A stretch of DNA of 13,269 bases, from the NCBI GenBank assembly GCA_021817755.1, contig JAKAGC010000037.1, forward strand, positions 1 through 13,269. Reading direction: 5' to 3'. The stretch's first letter is position 1; every line of letters starts with the position of its first letter. Positions 7,580 to 13,269 of this stretch are shown here, piece by piece. Below the pieces are notes generated by a model, which saw nothing but the letters and a program-made list of their open reading frames with translations, had not been told where the DNA came from and made no database searches. Made by a program: the position numbers and the translations under genes. The DNA comes from Acidobacteriota bacterium (GTDB lineage Bacteria > Acidobacteriota > Aminicenantia > UBA2199).

Positions 7580-8350
7580 ATGAGAAACGACAAAGAAAAA
7601 AAAATTTCGGATGCCGCCCAGGTTTATGTTCAAGAATTTGAATTATTAAAACGGTTCAGCGAAATCAAAAATAATTCCCGGTTATCAAGGGAAGATCTGC
7701 TGATTGAGTACAATAAATTAGGTAATGAATATGCACGTTTGTTGAAGCATACTATCAAAATAACACGGGTTGGAGATTCGAATCAAAGGAAATTATTACT
7801 GGCGAACGAACAGATCGAATTCCAGAAAGAAGAATTAAGTAACGCCTACAAAAAAGTAGAGATGCTCGCACGCACAGATCCTTTATCAGGTTTAGCCAAC
7901 CGAAGAGATTTCCAGGAAAAATTCCAGGATGAGATTCACCGCTTTGAGCGGAATGGTAAAGTTTTTTCATTAATCATCGGAGATGTGGATGATTTCAAAT
8001 CGGTTAACGACCGATACGGTCATGACTACGGTGATTATGTGTTAACTCGAATATCCCAGGTAATGCGTTCGATGATTCGCAGACAAGACATTGTCGCCCG
8101 CTGGGGTGGTGAGGAATTTATCTTCTTACTGCCCGAGTCCCCTTTAAATGGTGCAATAAAAGTAGCCGAAAGTATTCGGAGCCGGATTGAAGAAGAAGTT
8201 TTCCTGTTTAATAACATTAAACACACCCTTACAATGACTTTCGGTGTTGCCGAATTCGACGGCACAACAGGGATGCATGCATGTATTAAAAAAGCCGATG
8301 AAGCTCTTTTTAGAGGCAAAGAAAAGGGGAAAAATAAAGTAATGTCTTAA
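7580..8350 (+). CDS. Diguanylate cyclase, SiaD-like (helical stalk-GGDEF)
   Basis: A 256-residue soluble enzyme that should condense two GTP into c-di-GMP. Residues about 35-95 are a helical stalk with core KITRVGDSNQ (60-69); there is no sensor or membrane segment. The GGDEF domain starts at about 97 with ARTDPLSGLANRR. Metal Asp135 lies in GDVDDFKSVND, the active-site loop is GGEEF (176-180), and an intact inhibitory RxxD site is Arg167-Asp170, exactly five residues before GGEEF. The enzyme therefore looks active and feedback-inhibited. SiaB- and SiaC-family genes follow directly, as in the Pseudomonas aeruginosa siaABCD cluster, where SiaC binds and activates SiaD. Gene order differs from Pseudomonas, so I call this SiaD-like by context and architecture, not proven orthology. 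Confidence 0.93.
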   Translation: MRNDKEKKISDAAQVYVQEFELLKRFSEIKNNSRLSREDLLIEYNKLGNEYARLLKHTIKITRVGDSNQRKLLLANEQIEFQKEELSNAYKKVEMLARTDPLSGLANRRDFQEKFQDEIHRFERNGKVFSLIIGDVDDFKSVNDRYGHDYGDYVLTRISQVMRSMIRRQDIVARWGGEEFIFLLPESPLNGAIKVAESIRSRIEEEVFLFNNIKHTLTMTFGVAEFDGTTGMHACIKKADEALFRGKEKGKNKVMS

Positions 8351-8369
8351 AAAAAAGTTTGTTTTTTTT
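8349..8369 (+). terminator. A8-GTTTG-T8 hairpin after the GGDEF gene, weak terminator candidate
   Basis: Eight A (8349-8356), loop GTTTG and eight T (8362-8369) form a perfect but purely A:U stem that starts inside the stop codon. With no G:C pairs it is a poor intrinsic terminator, and it overlaps the -35 of the siaB promoter. Transcription may partly read through. Confidence 0.25.
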
Positions 8370-8386
8370 CCCCTGTATGGTAAAAT
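8359..8386 (+). promoter_or_regulatory. siaB-siaC promoter with extended -10
   Basis: -35 TTGTTT (8359-8364), a 16-base spacer, and -10 TAAAAT (8381-8386) preceded by TGG. The start would be near 8393, giving a leader of about 40 bases with GAGAGG (8419-8424) as ribosome binding site 9 bases before the ATG at 8434. Confidence 0.65.
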
Positions 8387-8433
8387 GATTACTTATGCTG
8401 CGATATATAAAAAAAAAAGAGAGGACATGAGAT

Positions 8434-9000
8434 ATGGCGGAGTTGGAATTATTCGAGTACTATCGCAAAATGTGCGAACGTAATATCGTCCTTGATTTCC
8501 AGGGCGCAATATCACAGGATATGCTTGTCGGAATGGCAGAACTCATCAAAAGTAAATTCTCTCTCGAAATGCATAGAACCAACCTTGTAAAAAAACTACT
8601 CTCCATTTTTATCGAGATGGCCCAAAACATAGCATTTTACTCAACGGAACGGGCTCGAGTCGATCATATCGATAAAGATGTAGGAGCCGGAATTATTGTA
8701 GTTACAGAAAAAGATAAAGTATATACCATTACCTCCGGAAACATGGTTAATAAAAAAAACCTGCTGTTTATCATCGAACATTGCCAAAAAATCAACACCA
8801 TGGACAAAGAGGAATTAAAGCAGTTTTATAAAGAAAAAATCAAATTATCTAGAAAAAAAGACGAAAAAGGTGCGGGACTCGGCTTAATCGATGTCGCTCG
8901 TAAATCCGGAAACCCGATTCAATTCAATATCACACCGGTGGACGAAAACAATTCGTTCCTTGTTCTATCCGTTAAAGTACAGGAGGATAATAATGAATAA
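8434..9000 (+). CDS. siaB: SiaB-family protein kinase (GHKL-like fold)
   Basis: A 188-residue cytosolic protein of the SiaB family (DUF6272). In Pseudomonas aeruginosa SiaB phosphorylates SiaC and thereby switches SiaC's ability to activate the diguanylate cyclase SiaD. The sequence shows a degenerate GHKL ATPase layout: an N-box-like helix with Glu61 and Asn65 (FIEMAQNIAFYS, 59-70), a glycine-containing segment before strand IIVV (VGAGIIVV, 83-90), SGNMV (101-105), and a lid-like KGAGLGLIDVARKSG (145-159). No histidine phosphoacceptor domain is present, consistent with a kinase for another protein. The stop overlaps the start of siaC by 8 bases, so the two are translated together. Family recognition is from overall pattern and context. 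Confidence 0.88.
   Translation: MAELELFEYYRKMCERNIVLDFQGAISQDMLVGMAELIKSKFSLEMHRTNLVKKLLSIFIEMAQNIAFYSTERARVDHIDKDVGAGIIVVTEKDKVYTITSGNMVNKKNLLFIIEHCQKINTMDKEELKQFYKEKIKLSRKKDEKGAGLGLIDVARKSGNPIQFNITPVDENNSFLVLSVKVQEDNNE
8981..8986 (+). promoter_or_regulatory. Shine-Dalgarno site that fixes the siaC start
   Basis: AGGAGG lies inside the end of siaB, 6 bases before the ATG at 8993. It selects that ATG over an in-frame ATG at 8891 deep inside siaB. Confidence 0.85.
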
Positions 9001-9367
9001 CCTGAAAATTCAAAAAACAAAATACACCATGGAAGTCAACTTCAATAAGGATACCGGAATTCTTGAAATGGAGGGATCTTCTTACCCTGAAAATGCACTT
9101 GATTTCTTCGGACCTATCATCGATTGGATAAAAGATTATATTTCTGAAATCAGCAAACCCATCATCCTTAATATCCGCTTGAACTATTTAAATACAAGTT
9201 CCACCAAATGTATACTGGACAGTTTTGAAATCCTCGAACAATATTTTCAAAGCGGAGGCGATGTCAAAATTAACTGGTTCTACGCCGAAGATGATGAAGA
9301 TATAAAAGAAACCGGCGAAGAATTAGGAGAAGATTTTTCGTTCCCAATCGAATACATCGCCTATTAA
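8993..9367 (+). CDS. siaC: SiaC-family regulatory phosphoprotein
   Basis: A 124-residue protein of the SiaC family (DUF1987), a small STAS-like fold that serves as phosphorylation-controlled partner of a diguanylate cyclase. The hallmark segment is LNYLNTSSTKCILD, with Thr68 in N-T-S-S. In Pseudomonas aeruginosa SiaC the residue phosphorylated by SiaB is also Thr68, so the switch residue appears conserved in position and context. Typical N-terminal features (YTMEVNFN, GILEMEGSSYPENALDFFGPIIDWI) are present. The C-terminal tail is very acidic (AEDDEDIKETGEELGED, 98-114). The start at 8993 is chosen for its AGGAGG site and normal family length. By analogy, the unphosphorylated form should bind the stalk of the GGDEF protein encoded upstream. 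Confidence 0.9.
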   Translation: MNNLKIQKTKYTMEVNFNKDTGILEMEGSSYPENALDFFGPIIDWIKDYISEISKPIILNIRLNYLNTSSTKCILDSFEILEQYFQSGGDVKINWFYAEDDEDIKETGEELGEDFSFPIEYIAY

Positions 9368-9430
9368 AAAATCAATAAAATTCTCATACAAAATATGTAG
9401 TGGAAATGTATAGGTATACTTTGTCTGAAC

Positions 9431-10372
9431 TTAGATTTCCTGTTTCGGCAATGTAAAACGAAAACAACTTCCTTTCCCAGGTTCACTGGTAACCCCGATA
9501 GCTCCTCCATTCTTAATCACAAATTCCTTGCATAAAATCAACCCCAAACCTGTACCTTGCTCTTTATTCGTACCCTGTGTAATGATAGAGGGTCCCATAG
9601 AAAAAAGTGAGCTAAGCTTTTTAACAGGAATACCCACCCCATTATCGATTACATCGATAACCACATATGGGGGCGTTTCCTCAGCAGTTACAGTGATAAC
9701 CCCTCCGGGATGAGTAAATTTAAGTGCATTATTTATTAGATTCCTGAGAACCGTTTTAATCATATTTTCATCGACATAAGCGGTAATATTTTCATCGATA
9801 CGGGATTGAAGTGCAATCTTTTTCTTTTCAGCAGAATCATTAAAAAATTTAAATACTTCACTAACCATTCCCATGATATTAACGGTTTCGGGACGGCATT
9901 CAATTTCTCCATACTGGGACCTGGCCCATTGAAGTAAATTTTCGAGTAATTCCGACATGTTCTTGGCTGTATTGAATACTTTATCGATGTATTTCCGGAT
10001 CGATTTTTCTTCCAGTTCTCCTTCTTTGTATTCGGAGCCAAGTAAATCAGAGGAAAAAAGTAAAAACTGAAGAGGGTTTCTGAGGTCATGGGCAATAATG
10101 GAAAAGACTTTATCCTTAGCCGCATTTGCTTCCCGGAGTTGATTATTCAGGTCTTCCAATTCATTCTTTTGTTGGCGGATTTTCTCATTTGCATTCATTA
10201 ATTTATTTTGCTGGCGATCTCCGATACGAGTAATCTTCATCATATCTTTGACTAATTTTTCATATTTGAACACCAATAATCTGTATTCTTTCCGTAATTC
10301 ATCGATGGTACAATCATGTTTATTTAAAATTCCGATTGCATCATTCAGGTTATTTAATTCCCTATTAAACAT
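9431..10372 (-). CDS. Soluble histidine kinase with the same N-terminal stalk
   Basis: A 313-residue cytosolic kinase without sensor, membrane or receiver domain. Residues about 23-85 are the helical stalk with core KITRIGD (46-52) followed by QxKLxxANEKI. HisKA has His95 (IIAHDLRNPLQFLL). The ATPase domain has N box LRNLINNALKFT (209-220), G1 box DNGVGI (243-248) and G2 GTGLGL (273-278), so it should be active. No partner response regulator is adjacent on this strand; the stand-alone REC protein at 5326-5697 is a candidate. It converges on siaC with 63 bases between the stops, where I see no convincing terminator. An in-frame TAG two codons before the ATG limits the N-terminus, and GGGGATGG upstream is only a loose SD. 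Confidence 0.93.
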   Translation of the reverse strand: MFNRELNNLNDAIGILNKHDCTIDELRKEYRLLVFKYEKLVKDMMKITRIGDRQQNKLMNANEKIRQQKNELEDLNNQLREANAAKDKVFSIIAHDLRNPLQFLLFSSDLLGSEYKEGELEEKSIRKYIDKVFNTAKNMSELLENLLQWARSQYGEIECRPETVNIMGMVSEVFKFFNDSAEKKKIALQSRIDENITAYVDENMIKTVLRNLINNALKFTHPGGVITVTAEETPPYVVIDVIDNGVGIPVKKLSSLFSMGPSIITQGTNKEQGTGLGLILCKEFVIKNGGAIGVTSEPGKGSCFRFTLPKQEI

Positions 10373-10375
10373 CCG

Positions 10376-10489
10376 CTACCATCCCCGGTACATTATTGGT
10401 TGTATTCGCTTGCCATCTAATTTGTTTAATGCATATTGCCCGGCTTTTCCCGGAAAAAATCCGAAGAGACAAACACCACCTTTTACCAT
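10376..10489 (-). CDS. Possible 37-residue leader ORF upstream of the histidine kinase
   Basis: The ORF starts MVKGGVCLFGFFPGKAG and ends IMYRGW at a TAG. It lies wholly in the leader region between the tandem minus-strand promoters and the kinase ATG, in the kinase's own frame, with its stop two codons before the kinase start. It has a mixed, protein-like composition (aromatic, glycine-rich N-half, basic C-half) but no Shine-Dalgarno site. I recognise no family. It could be a small protein, a regulatory leader peptide, a decayed N-terminal extension of the kinase, or chance. Confidence 0.25.
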   Translation of the reverse strand: MVKGGVCLFGFFPGKAGQYALNKLDGKRIQPIMYRGW

Positions 10490-10536
10490 TTTAAAACCAT
10501 TCATTCATTTCATGCATCATAATTTTGATGATTTAA

Positions 10537-10565
10537 ATTTTACCATCACTTATATTGTACCACAA
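10537..10565 (-). promoter_or_regulatory. Histidine kinase promoter P2
   Basis: Minus strand: -35 TTGTGG (10565-10560), a 17-base spacer, and -10 TAAAAT (10542-10537) preceded by TGG. It overlaps P1, so the two would be used alternatively. Confidence 0.45.
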
Positions 10566-10583
10566 TGATAGTTAATATTGCAA
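10554..10583 (-). promoter_or_regulatory. Histidine kinase promoter P1, shares its -35 with the divergent promoter
   Basis: Minus strand: -35 TTGCAA (10583-10578), an 18-base spacer, and -10 TACAAT (10559-10554) preceded by TGG. The start would fall near 10547, giving a leader of about 175 bases. TTGCAA is self-palindromic and is also the -35 of the plus-strand prenyl synthase promoter. Confidence 0.55.
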
Positions 10584-10606
10584 AAAATCCGTATAACTGG
10601 TAAAAT
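10578..10606 (+). promoter_or_regulatory. Prenyl synthase operon promoter, predicted leaderless
   Basis: -35 TTGCAA (10578-10583), a 17-base spacer, and -10 TAAAAT (10601-10606) preceded by TGG. The ATG at 10613 begins 6 bases after the -10, which leaves no room for a 5' leader. The first codon of the -10 (TAA) is itself an in-frame stop, so the protein cannot start further upstream. Confidence 0.72.
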
Positions 10607-10612
10607 AACACC

Positions 10613-11560
10613 ATGAACATAAATTTAAACGATATACAAAAGCCGGTTCTCGATCTATTGAAAGCAACCGATCAAGAACTTCTGGCACGAGCCCAAAGCG
10701 AAATAGAAATGATTTCCAGGATCAGTAACATCGCTCCGATATCTAAGGGAAAGAAAATTAGATCGACACTGTTATTCCTTCTTTCAGGAATGAAAGGTCA
10801 TTTTTCACCTCAACTATCGGAAATTGCAGCATCCCTGGAAATGTTTCATCTCTCGAGTCTTATCCATGATGATGTTGTCGATAATACGGATTTCAGACGG
10901 GGAGAACAAACCTTACATAATAACCTGGGAAACAATATTTCCGTCATGTGGGGTGACTATCTTTTCATCAGCGCCTTCAGCTCAATTAATAAACTTAATA
11001 ATAAAAAATTAATGGATATCACGCTATTGGCTGCGAAATACATGATCGAAGGCCAATTAATCGAAATGGAAAATACATTTAATTTCGATGTGGATCGGGA
11101 AACCTATTACGATATTATTGGAAAGAAAACCTCGGCTCTTTTTGCAGGAGTAACGCAAATTGCATCGGTTCTTAATAATGACCCGGTCGATATCCAGGAA
11201 CAATTCTACCGCTTCGGAATGGACTTCGGAACGATTTTCCAGGTGAGCGACGATATGCTGGATATCTTCTCGGATAAATCAGGGAAAGACCGTTTCAGCG
11301 ATCTTAAAGAAGGAAAAATTACTCTTCCTTATATCTTATTACTCAAAGAAAACCCTAAAGATATCCAGGAAGAATTAAAAGAAAAGAATGAAGAAAAAAT
11401 CCTTGAGTATTTTGATAAATACAGTATTAAAGAAGCCACGTTAAAGGAAATCGATATCTTTTATAACCGTGGGCTCGAATTTATACACTCATTTCCGGAT
11501 TCCATTTACAGGAAATCCCTACTTGAATTAATGAAATTTATCAGGTACCGCGAGTACTAA
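10613..11560 (+). CDS. Trans-prenyl diphosphate synthase (polyprenyl synthetase family)
   Basis: This enzyme elongates allylic diphosphates with isopentenyl diphosphate to make quinone side-chain or related prenyl chains. At 315 residues it has a normal length. The first aspartate-rich motif is DDVVD (86-90) followed by RR (95-96); the second is DDMLD (213-217). The IPP-binding GGKxxR reads KGKKIR (45-50), and the KKT motif is 171-173. The residues 4 and 5 before the first motif are serines (81-82), not bulky aromatics, as in medium- and long-chain synthases such as IspB, so a long product is likelier than farnesyl diphosphate (inference). It heads an operon with the CYTH gene 14 bases downstream. 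No Shine-Dalgarno site precedes it. Confidence 0.94.
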   Translation: MNINLNDIQKPVLDLLKATDQELLARAQSEIEMISRISNIAPISKGKKIRSTLLFLLSGMKGHFSPQLSEIAASLEMFHLSSLIHDDVVDNTDFRRGEQTLHNNLGNNISVMWGDYLFISAFSSINKLNNKKLMDITLLAAKYMIEGQLIEMENTFNFDVDRETYYDIIGKKTSALFAGVTQIASVLNNDPVDIQEQFYRFGMDFGTIFQVSDDMLDIFSDKSGKDRFSDLKEGKITLPYILLLKENPKDIQEELKEKNEEKILEYFDKYSIKEATLKEIDIFYNRGLEFIHSFPDSIYRKSLLELMKFIRYREY

Positions 11561-11574
11561 ACAAGGAATTTTCT

Positions 11575-12141
11575 ATGTTGGAAATCGAAGTAAAATTAGA
11601 GATCGACGACATCGACGGTATGCGGCAAATTATCCTTAAAAATGGATTTAAATCTGTTTCTCCCTACACATTTGAACACAATACGATTTACGACACCGCC
11701 GACAGACAAATGAAAAAAAAAGGATGCCTGATTCGTTTGAGAAAAAAATCAATCAAAAACCGGGAAGAGAATTGTATTTTAACGGTAAAACGTCCTCCCT
11801 CTGTTCCTGTTCCCTCATCCCAATATAAATCAAGAGAAGAAATCGAATCGAAAATCTCCAACCCCGAAGCCATCACTGCATTACTTCATGAAATGCAATT
11901 GGATGTTTTTTTCATTTATGAAAAATACAGGGAAGTTTTTAAGGGCATCGATCTACCCATCATTATTACCCTCGATCACACTCCAATAGGAAATTATATC
12001 GAAATCGAATCCTCTCCCGAGCTTATCGATCAAACAGCTATAAAATTGGGATTCTCAAAAGACCATTACTTAACCGATACCTATTACGATCTATTTTTTA
12101 AACATCCGAAGTCCAAAGAAAACCGGTTTATGCAATTTTAA
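11575..12141 (+). CDS. CYTH-domain protein (triphosphate tunnel fold; CyaB/ThTPase-like)
   Basis: A 188-residue cytosolic protein of the CYTH superfamily, whose eight-stranded tunnel binds triphosphates with metal. The N-terminal ExExK signature is Glu3, Glu5, Lys7. Further charged tunnel residues appear in LIRLRKK, ILTVKRP, KSREEIE, EKYREVF, ITLDHTPIGNYIEIE. Known activities in the family include inorganic triphosphatase, thiamine triphosphatase and class IV adenylyl cyclase; the sequence alone does not choose among them, and most bacterial members are triphosphatases. AAGGA (11563-11567) precedes the ATG. Its stop codon shares one base with the next ATG (TAATG), so the downstream gene is translationally coupled. 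Confidence 0.9.
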   Translation: MLEIEVKLEIDDIDGMRQIILKNGFKSVSPYTFEHNTIYDTADRQMKKKGCLIRLRKKSIKNREENCILTVKRPPSVPVPSSQYKSREEIESKISNPEAITALLHEMQLDVFFIYEKYREVFKGIDLPIIITLDHTPIGNYIEIESSPELIDQTAIKLGFSKDHYLTDTYYDLFFKHPKSKENRFMQF

Positions 12142-13061
12142 TGGGAACACTTCACTTTTTTTTACTGGCAGGAGGATTGGGAACTCGAACACGTCCCCTT
12201 TCACTATATAAACCCAAACCTGTTTTTCCATTAGCAGGTATTCCGTTGCTGCAAATAATACTGGATCAACTTAAAGAAAAAGGATTAGACACCGGATTTA
12301 TCAATCTCCATTATTTACCGGAAGCGATTCGCGATTGTGTAGATAAAATGATGGATAAACCTGATATCCATTTTCTAAATGAAGAAATCCTTTCAGGCAA
12401 TAAAATCTTAAAAGAAGCGATTCCGTTCCTCTACCAGGGGGACCTATTGCTTACAATTAACGCCGATATGTTCCTTGAAATTCCGGTTCAAAATATGCTG
12501 GCTCAACTAAATGAAAGCAAAACGGAAGGGATAATCCTTACCCGTCGCAATATAGAGCAGAATCCATCTTATAAATCCATCTTAACAGAAGGGAAAGGAT
12601 TTATAGGACGTAAAATCCATCCGCCTGATAAATCGGTTTCTCCAGATTCCCTGATGTACACAGGCGTCGCATTACTTAAACCCGGAATTCTTCAACATAT
12701 CGATGAAATCAATATTTTCGATTCGATAGAAAAAAACAAAATCCCCATCTCTATTTTTAACTACGATGGACCGTGGTTGGATATCGGAGACCCGAAATCC
12801 TATATGAATTCCGATTCCCAATATAAACTCTATATTCGCAATAAACACAACATAGATTCCACTTTAACAAATACCAATTCTCTTTCTCGCAATGTAAAAA
12901 TTTCGTCTTGTTCGGTAGTGGAAAACTCCATAATCTGGGATAATACTGAAGTCAAAAAGAATTCTATAATCCGTAATTGTATTATCACAGGGAATATAAT
13001 CCTTGAAAAAGCTCATTATGAAAATTGCATTATTACCCCGATAGGAATCGAAAGTTTATAA
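12141..13061 (+). CDS. Sugar-1-phosphate nucleotidyltransferase with C-terminal beta-helix
   Basis: This enzyme should transfer a nucleotide to a sugar 1-phosphate, giving an NDP-sugar for envelope or exopolysaccharide synthesis. The pyrophosphorylase signature is AGGLGTRTRPLSLYKPKP (10-27), with catalytic Lys26. Metal ligands are Asp109 in INADM and Asp214 in GPWLDIGDP. Residues about 245-300 look like left-handed beta-helix hexapeptides (SSCSVVENSIIWDNTEV). Closest families are mannose-1-phosphate guanylyltransferase and MurU/HddC-type enzymes, and I cannot choose between them. The usual GTGGAL-type substrate loop reads ILSGNKIL (83-90), a departure that may alter nucleotide or sugar choice. 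At 306 residues it is short compared with bifunctional GlmU. It is the last gene of the operon. Confidence 0.9.
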   Translation: MGTLHFFLLAGGLGTRTRPLSLYKPKPVFPLAGIPLLQIILDQLKEKGLDTGFINLHYLPEAIRDCVDKMMDKPDIHFLNEEILSGNKILKEAIPFLYQGDLLLTINADMFLEIPVQNMLAQLNESKTEGIILTRRNIEQNPSYKSILTEGKGFIGRKIHPPDKSVSPDSLMYTGVALLKPGILQHIDEINIFDSIEKNKIPISIFNYDGPWLDIGDPKSYMNSDSQYKLYIRNKHNIDSTLTNTNSLSRNVKISSCSVVENSIIWDNTEVKKNSIIRNCIITGNIILEKAHYENCIITPIGIESL

Positions 13062-13092
13062 TTTATAAACTCCCCTCTTATTTGTTTATAAA
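13053..13092 (+). repeat. Triple GTTTATAA repeat forming alternative hairpins at the operon end
   Basis: AGTTTATAA spans the stop codon and is followed by its inverted copy (palindrome 13053-13071, 9-base arms around one base). The inverted copy also pairs with a further GTTTATAAA at 13084-13092 (9-base stem, 13-base loop). The stems are A:U rich and no T-run follows, so this is at most a weak terminator or an RNA processing or protein-binding site. The rest of the tail to 13269 is AT-rich with no gene I can support. Confidence 0.35.
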
Positions 13093-13269
13093 AACCTCTC
13101 TCAAAAAAAGAATTAATCAAAACATTCATAAGGATTATCCTATTTCATTCCCGGGTGTTTTAAATAAGTGACATTCCAATCGATCAATTATTGGCAAATG
13201 AAATGCTAATATTATTCCGTATTAATAATGATGAATGCATTAAAACAAAATGAGCGAATGTCAAGCCTA

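Noticed and set aside
8891..8992. Longer siaC reading frame starting at an ATG inside siaB
   Set aside because: It would add 34 residues overlapping siaB and lacks a ribosome site, while the ATG at 8993 has AGGAGG at ideal spacing and gives the normal family length.
9760..10125. 121-codon minus-strand frame overlapping the histidine kinase in another frame
   Set aside because: It covers the HisKA/ATPase coding sequence out of frame, with low-complexity, unfamiliar translation. The kinase frame is clearly the real one.
10373..10612. Possible c-di-GMP riboswitch in the leader of the histidine kinase
   Set aside because: I looked for the conserved core and tetraloop-receptor elements of the c-di-GMP-I class because of the GGDEF context. 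Only isolated short matches (AAGCC, GGTAGCGG) are present, in the wrong arrangement.
11575..12141. Calling the CYTH protein a class IV adenylyl cyclase
   Set aside because: The tunnel residues are common to triphosphatases and cyclases of this superfamily, so the specific activity cannot be read from the sequence.
13228..13269. Open frame starting ATGATGAATGC and running off the window end
   Set aside because: Only 14 codons are visible, with no Shine-Dalgarno site. A TGC-TAATAT upstream could be an extended -10, but the evidence is too thin to call a gene.

Overview
This window looks like an ordinary chromosomal stretch of an AT-rich, free-living bacterium with a heavy signalling load. It holds 13 well-supported protein genes and no tRNA, rRNA, CRISPR array or mobile element that I can see. 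The taxon cannot be fixed from sequence reading alone. The FHA-GAF-cyclase architecture, the many sensorless kinases and the SiaB/SiaC pair would fit a spirochaete or a poorly cultivated lineage, but this is a guess. The gene at the left edge is cut by the window, and the last ~200 bases hold no gene I can support.

Region 1 (1-3265, + strand) is a tight operon. It carries the 3' part of gpsA (glycerol-3-phosphate dehydrogenase, phospholipid precursor), a 517-residue FHA-GAF-class III nucleotide cyclase overlapping gpsA by 16 bases, and a TPR lipoprotein. Region 2 (3278-5082, - strand) is rimO-pgpA, coupled by a 4-base ATGA overlap and converging on region 1 with only 12 bases between the stop codons.

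Region 3 (5326-10372) is the signalling island. On the + strand are a single-domain response regulator, a hybrid histidine kinase with REC and Hpt domains, a GGDEF diguanylate cyclase, a SiaB-family kinase and a SiaC-family phosphoprotein. A further histidine kinase lies on the - strand. The GGDEF-SiaB-SiaC run matches the core of the Pseudomonas Sia system, including a threonine at SiaC residue 68. No SiaA-type PP2C phosphatase is present. The diguanylate cyclase and both histidine kinases lack sensor and membrane domains and share the same N-terminal helical module (core K-I-T-R-I/V-G-D followed by Q-x-K-L). Because SiaC is known to activate SiaD through an N-terminal helical stalk, I propose that this module is a common docking or coupling stalk. 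One SiaB/SiaC switch might then control a c-di-GMP synthase and two histidine kinases. This is the most interesting idea in the window, and it is an inference.

Region 4 (10613-13061, + strand) is an operon of a trans-prenyl diphosphate synthase, a CYTH-domain protein and a sugar nucleotidyltransferase, pointing to isoprenoid and cell-envelope precursor synthesis.

Promoters are unusually legible. Good -35/-10 pairs, often with a TGG extended -10, sit so close to the start codons of rimO, the GGDEF gene and the prenyl synthase that these mRNAs should be leaderless. In each case an in-frame stop just upstream fixes the start. Other genes (response regulator, siaC, the TPR lipoprotein) have strong Shine-Dalgarno sites, so both initiation modes appear to coexist.
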